A stretch of 64,000 nt of DNA from Bradyrhizobium manausense (GTDB lineage: Bacteria; Pseudomonadota; Alphaproteobacteria; Rhizobiales; Xanthobacteraceae). Position 1 is the first letter of the stretch. The number at the start of each line of letters is the position of its first letter. Positions 7,496 to 15,145 of the stretch are shown here, in pieces. The stretch is taken from contig NZ_JAFCJI010000002.1 in NCBI RefSeq assembly GCF_018131105.1, positions 930,001-994,000 of the forward strand, given 5' to 3'. The notes below the pieces were generated by a model. It was not told where the DNA came from. It made no database searches and saw nothing but the letters and a program-made list of their open reading frames with translations. The position numbers and the translations under genes were made by a program.

Positions 7496-8284
7496 ATGCC
7501 GCAAGCCCAGCAGAAAGTCGCCCTCGTCACCGGAGCCGCGCGCGGCATCGGGCTTGCGACTGCGAGGAAGTTCCTGGCCGAAGGCTGGCGCGTGGCGCTG
7601 CTCGACATCGAGGGCGATCTGCTCGCCAGGGCCGTCGCCGACATCGGCAAGGGCGACGAGACGCTGGCGCTCACCTGCGACGTCTCGGACAGCGCCGCGG
7701 TCGGTGCCGCGATGACGGCGGTCGAGCAGCGCTTCGGCCGGCTCGACGCGCTGGTCAACAACGCCGGCATTGCGGTATTCGCGCCGCTGATGGAGACGTC
7801 GGAGGCCGACTGGCGCCGCGTGCTCGAAGTCAACCTCACCGGCCCGTTCCTCTGTACCAAAGCGGCGGTACCGCTCATGCGCGACGGCAATGGCGGCGCC
7901 ATCGTCAACATCACCTCGATCTCAGCGGTGCGCGCCTCGACGCTGCGCTCGGCCTACGGCACCAGCAAGGCCGGGCTCGCGCATCTCACCAAGCAGCTCG
8001 CAGTCGAGCTCGCCGCGCTCAATATCCGCGTCAACGCGGTCGCGCCGGGGCCGGTCGACACCGCGATGGCGAAGCAGGTGCACACCAAGGAGATCCGCGC
8101 CGACTATCACGACGCCATCCCGCTCAATCGCTACGGCCTGGAGGAGGAACTCGCGGAGGCGATTTTTTTCCTGTGCTCGGAACGCGCGAGCTACATCACC
8201 GGCCAAATTTTGGCCGTTGATGGCGGCTTCGATGCAGCCGGCATCGGCCTGCCGACGTTGCGGGGCCAGCGCCGGAACGGATAG
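7496..8284 (+). CDS. SDR-family NAD(P)-dependent oxidoreductase
   Basis: This is a classical short-chain dehydrogenase of about 262 residues. It has the nucleotide-binding TGAARGIG near the N terminus, NNAGIAVF, the serine-containing NITSISAVRAS, and catalytic YGTSK. It ends with the usual GQILAVDGGFD. The start is uncertain: an AAAGGAG at 7444 would favour a start at 7454 or 7460, but the ATG at 7496 gives the normal distance to the Rossmann motif. The substrate cannot be predicted. An exported protein gene follows 23 bases downstream. Confidence 0.88.
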   Translation: MPQAQQKVALVTGAARGIGLATARKFLAEGWRVALLDIEGDLLARAVADIGKGDETLALTCDVSDSAAVGAAMTAVEQRFGRLDALVNNAGIAVFAPLMETSEADWRRVLEVNLTGPFLCTKAAVPLMRDGNGGAIVNITSISAVRASTLRSAYGTSKAGLAHLTKQLAVELAALNIRVNAVAPGPVDTAMAKQVHTKEIRADYHDAIPLNRYGLEEELAEAIFFLCSERASYITGQILAVDGGFDAAGIGLPTLRGQRRNG

Positions 8285-8307
8285 AATCTCGTAGGGTGGA
8301 GTGCTCG

Positions 8308-8745
8308 ATGCGACGCGTCACCGTCCTCAAAGCTGCCGCACTCGCGGCCGCCCTGCTCGCTTCCGCAACCGCCAGGGCCGAGATCCGCATCATCCAGAGC
8401 CCGGGCGGAGAGGTCGGACCGTTCCTCGATTTGTTCGAGAAGGTGCGCGAGAGCGGCGAGCGCGTGGTGATCGACGGTCCCTGCCTGTCCGCGTGCACGT
8501 TGGTGCTCAGCATCGTGCCGAGCGAGCGCATCTGCATCACCAGGCGCGCCGTGCTCGGCTTTCATGCCGCCCGTTCGGTCGACCGCCGCGGGCGCTTCTA
8601 TGCCGAGCCGGAAGCATCCGAGGCCGTGCTTGCCGCCTATCCCGGCCCGGTCCGCAACTGGATCAGCCGCCGAGGCGGGCTCACTTCACGGCTGCTGCTG
8701 TTGAAGGGGCGCGACCTCGCCGCGATCTATCCGCGCTGCCGATGA
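8308..8745 (+). CDS. Exported protein with ClpP/SppA-like core features
   Basis: This 145-aa protein has a signal peptide (MRRVTVLKAAALAAALLASA, predicted cut after TARA). The mature part has IIQSPGGEVGPFLDLFEKV, then GPCLSACTLVLSIVPSERIC and AVLGFHAARS. These elements resemble the oxyanion GG, the nucleophile serine region and the following histidine helix of ClpP/SppA folds: a serine within CLSAC and a histidine in FHAA. The ATG at 8308 follows GGTGGAG by 7 bases, which favours it over the in-frame GTG at 8296. Protease activity is a guess from pattern only. Confidence 0.72.
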   Translation: MRRVTVLKAAALAAALLASATARAEIRIIQSPGGEVGPFLDLFEKVRESGERVVIDGPCLSACTLVLSIVPSERICITRRAVLGFHAARSVDRRGRFYAEPEASEAVLAAYPGPVRNWISRRGGLTSRLLLLKGRDLAAIYPRCR

Positions 8746-9314
8746 CATCTTGACCCTTGACCACAGATGGCGGCGTGACGCTCGCAACCCTGCGGTTCCA
8801 TGATCGTCGTGATGGGAGTGAGCTTCATGCTAATTGCGCTGTTCATCGCCTGATGCTCGACGCGATGTTCCGCGTGGGACTTCTGGCTCTACGTGCTCGC
8901 GCAGGGAACCGTGGCCGTCACAAGCTCGCCGCTCGTCTAGTGGAAAGCAATCTGAACCATCGGCACAAGCTTCACGCTAGCGCAGATGAGCATACCCCAA
9001 AGAGCAAAATTGATTTGTAGCGCCGCCGCCATCGGTCGCTCCCTTCCAAGTCACGTCCACCCCAATTTGTAGCTATTGTGAATATTGTTATCGATTCTGG
9101 CTTGAGTGCACAGCCTAATCTTGCGCCAGTTGTTGTGCGATGCAATTCGCTTCGTGTCACAAAGCCGCTCGCGCGGTTCTCGCCACGTCACCCGAGCGCA
9201 CGAATCTCCTTTCAGCCATGCTGGCGACGTCGTTTTCCCTCAAGTGCGAGGTAGACGTCGCGATGAAAAGTTTTCCACACAGATTCGCGTGGCACAGCGC
9301 ACGACAGGTCCGGC
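8746..9314. other. Intergenic stretch, possibly with a decayed small membrane gene
   Basis: A plus-strand frame from about 8799 reads MIVVMGVSFMLIALFIA, then a stop, then continues in the same frame as WDFWLYVLAQGTVAV before another stop near 8940. The two hydrophobic pieces suggest a broken gene for a small membrane protein, perhaps of the symporter small-subunit type, but this is weak. The remainder (8950-9314) is of lower GC content and shows no gene. Confidence 0.3.
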
Positions 9315-9662
9315 ATGACTCGACACATTCTCGTCTTGCTTAGTTTTTGCGCAGCACTCGCGGGATGCGCAAGCGCGCCGGCAGCGGAGCGTCGCGCCAT
9401 TGCGTGGGACGGACTCGGTCAGGATCCCAATCGTCCTGCTGTCACAAAACACCGCGCGGCCAATCACGCAGCACCGGAGCGCGATCCCAACCTGGAGCGG
9501 CAAAGGGTACTGGCGACGCTGCGCCCCTATTCCGACGCATGGTGGGCGGTCCAGGACGAAATCGAAGCCGAGAACGACAGGCAACTCGGCTCGAAGCTCG
9601 TGATCTGCCGCAGCTGCGGGGCGCAGCCACCGAGCGAGGACACCACCGGATCAATCCGCTGA
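9315..9662 (+). CDS. Small lipoprotein, unknown function
   Basis: This 115-aa protein has a lipoprotein signal peptide ending in the lipobox LAGC (Cys18), followed by ASAP, which does not retain it in the inner membrane. The mature part is hydrophilic and includes RPYSDAWWAVQDEIEAENDR and a C-terminal CRSCG pair of cysteines. It is related only to hypothetical proteins as far as I can tell. It is probably attached to the periplasmic face of the outer membrane. Confidence 0.7.
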   Translation: MTRHILVLLSFCAALAGCASAPAAERRAIAWDGLGQDPNRPAVTKHRAANHAAPERDPNLERQRVLATLRPYSDAWWAVQDEIEAENDRQLGSKLVICRSCGAQPPSEDTTGSIR

Positions 9663-9734
9663 TGAGGCACGCCTCCTCTCTCATGACAAGGAAGAGAGGA
9701 AGCAGCAGCTCAGGACATCAGGGAAACGTCACGC

Positions 9735-10148
9735 TCACATGCCCTCGGCCGGGCAGTTCACCATCCAGGGGATACCGAACTTGTCGACGCACATGCCGAA
9801 GCCCTTGGCCCAGAACGTCTTGCTGAAGGGCATGGTGACGGTTCCGCCTTCGGCCAGCGCGTTGAACTTGCGATCGCCTTCCGCGGGGTCCGCGACCGTG
9901 ACTGAAACCGCAAAGCCCTGCGGCTTCTGGTGGTGCTCGGGCGGCGCGTCGGAGGCCATCAGGACGCTGCCGCCAGGCAACGACATCCGCGCATGCATGA
10001 TCATGTTCTCACGTCCGGGCGATGGAGCCATATCGGCGGGCCCCTCGCTCGCACGCATCATCATCTCGATCTTGCCGCCAAGCACCTTTGCATAATGGTT
10101 GAAGGCCGCTTCGCAAGTGTCCTGATAGAACAGATAGGGATTGAGCAT
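9735..10148 (-). CDS. VOC-family protein (PhnB-like)
   Basis: This 137-aa protein starts MLNPYLFYQDTCEAAFNHYA, the PhnB-type vicinal-oxygen-chelate pattern. It has the helix AEAAF-like CEAAFNHYAKVLGG, the strand GGSVLMASD and a C-terminal FGIPWMVNC strand. It lies 40 bases downstream of the SRPBCC gene on the same strand and is probably co-transcribed from the ECF-type promoter at 10752-10778. No enzymatic role is established for this subgroup. Confidence 0.85.
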   Translation of the reverse strand: MLNPYLFYQDTCEAAFNHYAKVLGGKIEMMMRASEGPADMAPSPGRENMIMHARMSLPGGSVLMASDAPPEHHQKPQGFAVSVTVADPAEGDRKFNALAEGGTVTMPFSKTFWAKGFGMCVDKFGIPWMVNCPAEGM

Positions 10149-10188
10149 CGCTTCTTTCCTCTTTGCTTTCTCTGGGCGGTGGTTGGCT

Positions 10189-10725
10189 TTACTTCTCGGT
10201 GAGCTTCTTCAGGCTGGCGAGGCCGGCCTCGAAATCCTTGCCGATCATGGTGTCCATGTTGATGAAGACCTGCATCACCTTGGACATGAAGGGCGCCGGA
10301 CCATACATCGCCCATGTGACCAGTGTGGCATCGCCTTGCGGCACAAAGGTGAACTCGGCGGTGTTATGGCCCTCGAACGGCCGCTCGAAATCGAGCTTGA
10401 TGCGCAGTTTCGACGACGCATTCGCCTCGAGGATCTCCATATGGCCGGCGCCGACATTGTTGTTGCCGTCCCAGGCATAGGTTGCGCCCTTCCCTGCCGC
10501 GGTTCCACCGTAGGTGCGCTTCATGGCGGGATCGCGGTTCTCGTAGGGCGACCAGCCAGTCCAGAAGTGGAAATCGGAGACGAGCGGATAGATCGTCTCG
10601 GCCGGCGCCTTGAGCGCGAGCGAGCGCTCGACACGGAACGTGTCGGGTTTGGTCAGAGCGAAAACGAGGATGCCCGCGATCCCGATCGCGAGCACGGCGG
10701 CGATAATGGCAATAGCTTTCAGCAT
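10189..10725 (-). CDS. SRPBCC (START-like) protein with N-terminal membrane anchor
   Basis: This 178-aa protein begins MLKAIAIIAAVLAIGIAGIL, an uncleaved signal anchor, followed by the SRPBCC fold. The start of that fold is marked by RVERSLALKAPAETIYPLVS, and FHFWTGWSPYENRDPAMKRT forms the ligand-cavity edge. The ATG at 10725 is preceded by AGGGAG, which favours it over the in-frame ATG at 10779 within the promoter. These proteins bind hydrophobic ligands. It is the first gene of a pair with the VOC gene and has an ECF42-type promoter 26 bases upstream. Confidence 0.86.
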   Translation of the reverse strand: MLKAIAIIAAVLAIGIAGILVFALTKPDTFRVERSLALKAPAETIYPLVSDFHFWTGWSPYENRDPAMKRTYGGTAAGKGATYAWDGNNNVGAGHMEILEANASSKLRIKLDFERPFEGHNTAEFTFVPQGDATLVTWAMYGPAPFMSKVMQVFINMDTMIGKDFEAGLASLKKLTEK

Positions 10726-10751
10726 GAATGGCTCCCTGGATACGGGATTAA

Positions 10752-10778
10752 GACGAAGGGGGAGGGCCGTGGCCGACA
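10752..10778 (-). promoter_or_regulatory. ECF42-type promoter of the SRPBCC-VOC operon
   Basis: On the minus strand: TGTCGG, 17 bases, CGTCTTAA. The hexamer, the spacing and the CGTCTT element are the same as at 5190-5216 and 12546-12572. The CGTC ends 26 bases before the start codon at 10725. Confidence 0.75.
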
Positions 10779-10807
10779 CTAACGGAAGCGAAATTTTTGC
10801 TATTGCC

Positions 10808-10837
10808 CGTCATGGCCGGGCTTGCCCGGGCATGACG
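10808..10837. repeat. REP-like palindrome
   Basis: Arms CGTCATGGCCGGGC and GCCCGGGCATGACG are complementary except one base, with a TT centre. It lies just after the end of the sigma factor gene and could help end its transcript. Confidence 0.65.
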
Positions 10838-10855
10838 ACGTGGGAGCAGACGGGC

Positions 10856-12148
10856 CTACTTCGCCTTCGCACCTTGCCGCGCGCCGCCCTTCGGCTGGCT
10901 ATCCCGGATCAGGCGATCGATGTGCATGCGGATGTGGGCGGCCTCGGCCGAGGTGTTGGCTAGCGCGATGGCGCGGTCAAAGGCGATTCGGGCTTCATCG
11001 TTGCGGCGGAGCTGCATCAGGAAGGCGCCGCGCACGCCGTAGAAATGAAAGTAGTTGGCAAGTTTCGGCGCCAGCGGCTCGATCAGATCGAGCGCGGCCT
11101 GCGGGCCGTGCACCTTGGAGACCGCAACCGCGCGATTGAGCGTCACCACCGGCGAAGGTTGCACCACTTCGAGCGCACCGTAGAGCAGGTCGATCTGGGC
11201 CCAGTCGGTCTCATCGGGCGTCGCGGCGCGCGCATGCAGCGCGGCAATCGCGGCCTGGATCTGGTAGGGCCCGCTGCGGCGGTGGCGCATCGCCTTGTCG
11301 ATCAACGCAAGGCCTTCCGCGATCATGGTGCGGTTCCACAGCGAACGGTCCTGGTCGTCGAGCAGGATCAGCGAGCCATCTTCGGCAAAGCGCGCGGCGC
11401 TGCGTGCGTGCTGCAGCAGGATCAGTGCCGTGAGCCCCATGATCTCCGGCTCGCTCTGGAACAAGCGCAGCAACAACCGCGCCAGCCGGATCGCCTCCTC
11501 GCAAAGTGGCTTGCGGATTTCCGCGGTGTCGCCGCTCGCCGAATAGCCTTCGTTGAAAATCAGATAGATCATCGCGGCGACGCCGGCGAGCCGCTCCGAG
11601 CGTTCGATCGCGCCGGGCGCTTCGAACGGTGTCCCGGCTTCCGCGACCTTGGCCTTGGCGCGGGTGATGCGCTGCTCCATCGCCGCGTCGGAGACCAGGA
11701 AGGCGCGCGCGATCTGCTTCACGGTCAGGCCGGAAACGATGCGCAGCGCCAGCGCGATCTGCTGAGTGGCCGGCAGTTGCGGATGGCAGCAGATGAACAT
11801 CAGCCGCAAGATGTCGTCGCGGTAGTGCGAGCCGTCGAGCCGCTCGGCGAGTGCGCCCTCGGCGTCGTCGAGATCGGAGATCGCCTTGTCGTCCTCCGGC
11901 AGCGGTTGCTGCTTGCGGGTGCGTCGCACCTCGTCGATCGCGACGTTGCGGCCGACCATGATCAGCCAGGCCGCGGGATCGCGCGGCGGCCCGTTCTGCG
12001 GCCAGGTTTTCAGCGCGCGCAGGCAGGCGTTCTGAAACGCCTCCTCGGCCGTGTCGAGATCGCGGAAATAGCGCAGCAGCGCGCCGACCGCCTGCGGACG
12101 CGCTGAGGTCAGCGCCGTCTCGATCCAGGCGGTATCAGTGTCGCTCAC
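10856..12148 (-). CDS. ECF sigma factor of the ECF42/DUF6596 type with C-terminal TPR-like domain
   Basis: This 430-aa alternative sigma factor has region 2 at about residues 20-75 (LLRYFRDLDTAEEAFQNACL and AWLIMVGRNVAIDEVRR) and region 4 at about 125-160 (SGLTVKQIARAFLVSDAAM). A long helical part follows, with FNEGYSASGDTAEIRKPLCE and TPR-like repeats to the end. The layout is the ECF42 group, which has no anti-sigma factor and is typically encoded beside a DGPF gene, as here. It starts with GTG, overlapping the DGPF stop by four bases (GTGA). A shared promoter motif at three operons suggests its regulon, including itself. Confidence 0.93.
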   Translation of the reverse strand: MSDTDTAWIETALTSARPQAVGALLRYFRDLDTAEEAFQNACLRALKTWPQNGPPRDPAAWLIMVGRNVAIDEVRRTRKQQPLPEDDKAISDLDDAEGALAERLDGSHYRDDILRLMFICCHPQLPATQQIALALRIVSGLTVKQIARAFLVSDAAMEQRITRAKAKVAEAGTPFEAPGAIERSERLAGVAAMIYLIFNEGYSASGDTAEIRKPLCEEAIRLARLLLRLFQSEPEIMGLTALILLQHARSAARFAEDGSLILLDDQDRSLWNRTMIAEGLALIDKAMRHRRSGPYQIQAAIAALHARAATPDETDWAQIDLLYGALEVVQPSPVVTLNRAVAVSKVHGPQAALDLIEPLAPKLANYFHFYGVRGAFLMQLRRNDEARIAFDRAIALANTSAEAAHIRMHIDRLIRDSQPKGGARQGAKAK

Positions 12149-12513
12149 GCCGAAATTCCTCCGGGCCTGAACACGCCGACCGGACGCACCTCATAGGCGC
12201 CGCCGGGATTGGCGGCTCCAAGGTCGCGCGCCACCTCGAGCGCATCGTCCAGGTTCTTGCAGTCGACGATGTAGAAGCCGAGCAGTTGCTCCTTGGTCTC
12301 GGCATAGGGACCGTCGAGCACCAGCGGCGGGTCTTCCTTGCGCAACGTCGCCGCCGCCGTGGTCGGGAGCAGGCGCGCCACTGGGCCGAGCCGGCCTTGG
12401 CTCGTCAGCTTCTCCTGCACCACGGCGAGCTTCTTCATCACGGCCTCGTCCTGGTCCTTGCTCCAGGAGCCGACGAAGTCCTCGTCGTGATAGCAAAGGA
12501 TCGCATAGAGCAT
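12145..12513 (-). CDS. DGPF/YCII-domain protein, partner of the ECF42 sigma factor
   Basis: This 122-aa protein starts MLYAILCYHDEDFVGSWSKD and carries the family motif as DGPY in LVLDGPYAETKEQLLGFYIV. The ATG at 12513 has AGGGAAGG upstream; the frame is open further up but passes through the promoter. Its stop overlaps the GTG of the sigma gene, so the two are translationally coupled. In ECF42 systems the DGPF protein has been proposed as a target or partner; the mechanism is unknown. Confidence 0.92.
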   Translation of the reverse strand: MLYAILCYHDEDFVGSWSKDQDEAVMKKLAVVQEKLTSQGRLGPVARLLPTTAAATLRKEDPPLVLDGPYAETKEQLLGFYIVDCKNLDDALEVARDLGAANPGGAYEVRPVGVFRPGGISA

Positions 12514-12545
12514 GGGCAGCACCTTCCCTGAACGCTTGTTTTGAA

Positions 12546-12572
12546 GACGATCCACTATGCCCCGCCCCGACA
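12546..12572 (-). promoter_or_regulatory. ECF42-type promoter of the DGPF-sigma operon (autoregulation)
   Basis: On the minus strand: TGTCGG, 17 bases, CGTCTTCAAA. The distance from CGTC to the start codon at 12513 is 32 bases. It is the same motif as at 5190-5216 and 10752-10778, implying that the sigma factor drives its own operon. Confidence 0.78.
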
Positions 12573-12657
12573 GGGCTGCGGAAAAAATTTGCGAGAAAAT
12601 TCCGACGGATCGTGCCAAGGAGGAGCGTCAAAAGCGGAACCGTATGAGGCACTTCGA

Positions 12658-13623
12658 ATGACCGTGGGCACACTGGCCGTCCTGATCAACAGCACGCAGC
12701 AGAACTGGCTGCCGGAGCGCTGGAAGGCCCGGTTCGATGCGGTCTGCCGCGGCCGCCGGGTGGTGCTGCTGCCGGATACCGGGCTGGATCCGGCCGAGGT
12801 GCACTACGCCGCGGTGTGGAAGCCGGTGCCGGGCGACCTCGGCTTTTTCCCAAACCTGCGTGCGATCTTCAATCTCGGCGCAGGCGTCGACGCGCTGATG
12901 GCGGACAACAGCTTGCCTGATGTGCCGCTGGTGCGCGTCGCAGTGCCCGATCTGACCAACCGCATGACCGAATATGTCGTGCTGCACGTGCTGATGCACC
13001 ACCGCCAGGAGCTTTACCTGCGCGACTCGCAGCGCGCCAAGCGTTGGGAGCCGCAATATCAGTGGTCGGCGAGCGCCGTGACGATCGGCGTCATGGGCCT
13101 CGGCACGCTCGGCGCGGACGCCGCCGACGTGCTGCGACGGCTCGGTTTTCGCGTTACCGGCTGGAGCCGCAGCCCGCGCACGATCGCCGGCGTCGAATGC
13201 TTCCACGGCACGGCCGGAATGGACGCGTTCCTGCGCAAGACCGACATCCTGGTCTCACTGCTGCCGCTGACGCCCGACACCCAAGGCATCCTCAACCGCG
13301 ACGTCTTCGCCAAGCTCAACCGTACGAGCCCACTCGGCGCACCCGTCCTGATCAATGCCGGCCGCGGCGGCTTGCAGAACGAAGCCGACATCCTGGCTTG
13401 CCTCGACGACGGCACGCTGGGTGCCGTCTCGCTCGACGTCTTCGTACAGGAACCGCAGCCCGCGGATAGCCGGTTCTGGACCCACCCGAAGGTGGTGCTG
13501 ACGCCGCACAACGCCGCCGACACCGACGCGGACGCGATCTCGGCCTACGTCGCCGAGCAGATCGCGCGGTTCGAGGCCGGTGGAGCGCTGGAGAATGTCG
13601 TGGATCGGGGAAGAGGGTATTAG
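12658..13623 (+). CDS. D-isomer-specific 2-hydroxyacid dehydrogenase (glyoxylate/hydroxypyruvate reductase A type)
   Basis: This 321-aa NAD(P)-dependent enzyme reduces 2-oxoacids such as glyoxylate or hydroxypyruvate. The Rossmann part has GVMGLGTLGADAADVLRRLG (about residues 142-161), then LVSLLPLTPDTQGILNRD. Catalytic Arg is in NAGRGG, Glu in VFVQEPQP and His in LTPHNAAD. The ATG at 12658 overlaps the stop of a five-codon frame beginning at 12643 that follows an AAGGAGGAG sequence, so translation may be coupled. It is divergent from the DGPF-sigma operon. Confidence 0.88.
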   Translation: MTVGTLAVLINSTQQNWLPERWKARFDAVCRGRRVVLLPDTGLDPAEVHYAAVWKPVPGDLGFFPNLRAIFNLGAGVDALMADNSLPDVPLVRVAVPDLTNRMTEYVVLHVLMHHRQELYLRDSQRAKRWEPQYQWSASAVTIGVMGLGTLGADAADVLRRLGFRVTGWSRSPRTIAGVECFHGTAGMDAFLRKTDILVSLLPLTPDTQGILNRDVFAKLNRTSPLGAPVLINAGRGGLQNEADILACLDDGTLGAVSLDVFVQEPQPADSRFWTHPKVVLTPHNAADTDADAISAYVAEQIARFEAGGALENVVDRGRGY

Positions 13624-13664
13624 GGCTCGATAGCGCACCACCCCCGATGTCGTCCCGGCGAAGG

Positions 13665-14333
13665 TCAACTTTTGGCGCCAGCCCCCACCATCACGTCGAT
13701 CGCGCCCTTCACGATCGCTTCCAGGTCCTTGCGCGATACGCGGGCGCGTGAGCGGATCGCGATTGAATGCACCGTTGACGATGCGAGCTGGGCAAGCGCC
13801 ACCGGATCGGCGCTCTGCGGTAGCTCGCCCTTCTCCTGCGCCCGCCGGAAGCAATTGGCAAAAGCCTTGTCGAGCTCGGTGAGCCCCTCCAGCACCATGG
13901 CGCGAATCTCGGGATCGCCCACAGCTTCGGACGCTGCCGTAACCACCGTGAAGCAGCCGCGCGGGCCGGTCTCGCCGGAGAGATAGATGTTCAATGCGGC
14001 AGCAAAGATGCGCTCCAACCGCTGACGCACCGGCATCTCCTGGCGAAAGATCTCGACCATCGATGCGCGGGCGTCCTCGCGGTAGCGCTGATAGCTCTTG
14101 ATATAGAGCTCGCGCTTGTCGCCGAAGGCGCCGTAAAGGCTCGGCCGGTTCATGCCCGTGGCTTCGCTGAGATCATCGAGCGACGTCGCGGCAAAGCCCT
14201 GCTTGCGGAACAGATCGAGTGCCTTGCCGAGGGCGACGTCCGGCTCATAGGCGCGCGGCCGACCGCGGCGCTTGGGTTCGCTGCGGCCCCCGGATTCTTT
14301 GGCTGTAGCTGGCGGCTTCGAATTTTGTACCAT
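13665..14333 (-). CDS. TetR/AcrR-family regulator
   Basis: This 222-aa repressor has a basic, low-complexity N terminus (SEPKRRGRPRAYEP). The TetR helix-turn-helix follows: ALDLFRKQGFAATSLDDLSE, then TGMNRPSLYGAFGDKRELY at about residues 60-78. The C-terminal domain resembles the TetR_C group with GPRGCFTVVTAASEA. It is divergent from a glutathione S-transferase gene 107 bases away, its most likely target. TTTTGTAC near its start and GTACAAAA at about 14376 form a widely spaced inverted pair. Confidence 0.88.
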   Translation of the reverse strand: MVQNSKPPATAKESGGRSEPKRRGRPRAYEPDVALGKALDLFRKQGFAATSLDDLSEATGMNRPSLYGAFGDKRELYIKSYQRYREDARASMVEIFRQEMPVRQRLERIFAAALNIYLSGETGPRGCFTVVTAASEAVGDPEIRAMVLEGLTELDKAFANCFRRAQEKGELPQSADPVALAQLASSTVHSIAIRSRARVSRKDLEAIVKGAIDVMVGAGAKS

Positions 14334-14440
14334 GTCGCAAATTAATCCTTGACCAGCCCCATATTATGCAAGACAGTACAAAAATCAATCTGGCCAGGTT
14401 GAGCGACACTCACAAGAGGAATTGCCCAAGGAGGCCCACG

Positions 14441-15085
14441 ATGGATCTTTATTTCTCGCCGCTCGCCTGCTCCATGGCGACACGCGTCGCGCTTTATGAA
14501 GCCGGCGCCGAAGCGAATTATCTGGAAGTCGATTCGCCGACCAAGAAAGTGCTCAAGGACGGCTCCGACTTCCGTACCGTCAATCCGATCGGCCTGGTGC
14601 CGACGCTGCGTACCGACGAGGGCGTAGTGCTGACCGAGAACGCCGCGATCCTGCAATATGTCGCCGACCGCTTCCCGCAATCGGGGCTCGGCGCGACTGA
14701 AGGCATCGATCGCACACGGTTGCACCAATGGCTGTGCTTCATCGGCACCGAGTTGCACAAGGGACTCTTCATTCCTGTGCTCGACCGCAAGGCGTCGCAG
14801 GACGTCAAAACCTACGTGCTGGAGAAGAATCTGTCGCGGCTCGACTATCTCGACAACTACCTGAAGGGTCGCGAGTTCCTGCTCGACCATTTCAGCGTGG
14901 CCGACGCCTATCTCGTCACGGTCATCAACTGGACCATGGCGACGCCGCCGATCGAACTTTCGAAATGGCCGAACGTGAAGGCCTATTACGAGCGCCTGCG
15001 TCAGCGGCCTTCAGTCGCGAAAGCGGTCGCGGAGGAATTCGAGCTGTACAAGGCCGAGCAGGCGCGGAAGAAGGCGGCGGCGTAA
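14441..15085 (+). CDS. Glutathione S-transferase family protein
   Basis: This 214-aa protein has the thioredoxin-like N-terminal domain: MDLYFSPLACSMATRVALYE with the Ser/Cys active-site region, the cis-proline in GLVPTL, and ENAAILQYVAD binding the gamma-glutamyl part. The all-helical C-terminal domain contains HFSVADAYLVTVINW. The pattern is that of beta-class bacterial GSTs with the LACS motif. The ATG at 14441 has AAGGAGG eight bases upstream. Regulation by the divergent TetR gene is likely. The substrate is unknown. Confidence 0.9.
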   Translation: MDLYFSPLACSMATRVALYEAGAEANYLEVDSPTKKVLKDGSDFRTVNPIGLVPTLRTDEGVVLTENAAILQYVADRFPQSGLGATEGIDRTRLHQWLCFIGTELHKGLFIPVLDRKASQDVKTYVLEKNLSRLDYLDNYLKGREFLLDHFSVADAYLVTVINWTMATPPIELSKWPNVKAYYERLRQRPSVAKAVAEEFELYKAEQARKKAAA

Positions 15086-15104
15086 ATTCAACCCATCAAG
15101 ACAA

Positions 15105-15138
15105 CGTCCCGGCCACCAAGGCCGGGACGACGCTTTTT
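15105..15138 (+). terminator. Rho-independent terminator after the GST gene
   Basis: CGTCCCGGCC and GGCCGGGACG form a perfect 10-base-pair stem with an ACCAA loop, followed by ACGCTTTTTC. It sits between the convergent GST and hydantoinase B genes. Only the plus-strand reading has a U tract. Confidence 0.75.
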
Positions 15139-15145
15139 CAGTATC

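Noticed and set aside
14322..14384. TTTTGTAC/GTACAAAA as a TetR operator
   Set aside because: The arms are more than 40 bases apart, too far for a single TetR dimer site; kept only as a remark.
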